Part shown: one piece after another, positions 48,907-49,462 of the stretch
How positions within the stretch are numbered: position 1 is the first letter of the stretch
Layout: every line of letters starts with the position of its first letter
NCBI GenBank assembly: GCA_937891465.1
Contig: CALAHF010000108.1
Span: 1-49,462, forward strand
Reading direction: 5' to 3'
Length of the DNA stretch: 49,462 nt
Source of the DNA: an uncultured Verrucomicrobiales bacterium
GTDB lineage: Bacteria; Verrucomicrobiota; Verrucomicrobiia; Verrucomicrobiales; DEV007
The notes under the pieces: model-generated
The model's input: only the letters and a program-made list of their open reading frames with translations
What the model was told of the DNA's origin: nothing
Databases searched by the model: none
Made by a program: the position numbers and the translations under genes

Positions 48907-49462
48907 TCACTGAGCCTCTGAACCGTGGATGTTTTTGAAATACTCCTTCACACCTTCTTTGACATCTTCCGGAACATCTTCACGCTGAACGAATGACTCG
49001 AGCTGTTCGGAGAACTCGCGCTTAGCGGCACCCGCCCGGCGACTGCTGACGCCATCTCCATCATCAGCAGATTCGACGGTGGCCATGCTTGGCCCATGTC
49101 CTTTTTGGCCTTTCAATTGAGTGGTATTCCCGTTGTCGGTCAATTCAGTTGATTGATTCGTTCGGCTTTCGGTTGACCCCATGCCTGCTTTCTTGCCGCC
49201 GGCATTCGGGCTCATGCTTTGGCTGAGTGATGAAAACTTGGGCTCGCCGAGGTAGCCCTGGCACTGACCGAGTTTCTTGCACATACTCAGCAACTTAGAC
49301 TGGCTGTCCTTCATTTGACCAATCTTGCACATGCTCTCACTGAGTTTGTCTAAATCGGAAAGCACCATGTTTTTGCAATCTTTGCATTCGCCCGCTATTT
49401 TGTCGGACAACTTGCCCATCTGCTTTTTCTGAAGCTCGGCATTTTTGAGGGCTTCATCGAGC
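48907..49462 (-). CDS. Partial gene: Lys/Ser-rich protein with Cys-pair motif (5' end outside the window)
   Basis: The frame is open to the window edge (LDEALKNAELQKKQMGKLSD upstream of an internal ATG at 49419), so the true start lies outside. The visible part has IAGECKDCKNMVLSDLDKLS with a CxxC pair, SMCKIGQMK, LSMCKKLGQCQGYL (four more cysteines), a low-complexity middle, and an acidic C-terminus (FSEQLESFVQREDVPEDVKE, GVKEYFKNIH). It looks like a helical, coiled-coil-prone protein; no family is recognised. Confidence 0.6.
   Translation of the reverse strand, partial: LDEALKNAELQKKQMGKLSDKIAGECKDCKNMVLSDLDKLSESMCKIGQMKDSQSKLLSMCKKLGQCQGYLGEPKFSSLSQSMSPNAGGKKAGMGSTESRTNQSTELTDNGNTTQLKGQKGHGPSMATVESADDGDGVSSRRAGAAKREFSEQLESFVQREDVPEDVKEGVKEYFKNIHGSEAQ

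Overview
The window reads as chromosomal DNA of a free-living bacterium of the Planctomycetes-Verrucomicrobia group, most likely a verrucomicrobium. The evidence is two secreted formylglycine sulfatases, a decayed PSCyt1/DUF1549/DUF1553 gene, PQQ-type beta-propellers, a sialate O-acetylesterase-like SGNH protein, a Bat-type VWA/TPR pair and, most tellingly, a bacterial tubulin locus resembling btubA-btubB-kinesin light chain of Prosthecobacter. All identifications come from reading motifs and from memory of the families; no search or alignment was run.

Layout. Bases 1-3600 are accessory and decaying. An IS3-like right end is followed by two clear integron attC sites and one damaged one, which bracket a truncated unknown gene, a serine hydrolase and a small membrane protein; after these come a broken family 9 glycosyltransferase, an unknown gene with an internal stop, and a small DUF6868-like gene. 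Bases 3721-10935 form a plus-strand run: uppP, an M23 peptidase, an FMN reductase, a PQQ lipoprotein, then a HemW-like radical SAM protein, a chorismate lyase-like protein and a halogenase-like flavoprotein, the last three perhaps a small biosynthetic set. Bases 11210-23574 are mostly minus strand: a DUF4177 protein, a PQQ protein, a broken cytochrome/DUF1549 gene facing an arsC fragment with UGA at its catalytic cysteine position, a TPR-AAA pair, a sulfatase, two esterases (one frameshifted) and a lactonase-like propeller. A second copy of the IS3-like end lies at 24025-24074. Bases 24227-33641 carry a metallophosphoesterase, a second sulfatase, the SGNH esterase, a DUF6172 protein, rsgA, truD, a membrane protein and an enterochelin-esterase-like hydrolase. 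Bases 33874-39826 (minus) hold accA, a LysM protein, an unknown protein and two VWA proteins.

Bases 39955-45500 (minus) are the highlight. In transcription order they are an XRE-type regulator, a divergent BtubA-like tubulin, a small ORF, a decayed Ser/Thr-kinase-like gene, a BtubB-like tubulin whose first third has been replaced and whose glycine-rich nucleotide-binding signature is cut by four residues, and a TPR protein of kinesin-light-chain type. BtubA, the TPR protein and the regulator are open; the middle of the locus has been rearranged. Either this is a tubulin cytoskeleton being lost, or one in which one subunit has become a non-GTP-binding partner.

Bases 45812-49462 carry a His-rich lipoprotein, a strong terminator, a GtrA-like membrane protein, a sugar isomerase/epimerase-like TIM barrel and two unknown genes, the last running off the window. 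A dispersed intergenic repeat family, with core AATAGGGTT next to GTTCATCGAAC-like arms, recurs at least nine times between genes and once inside an open reading frame.
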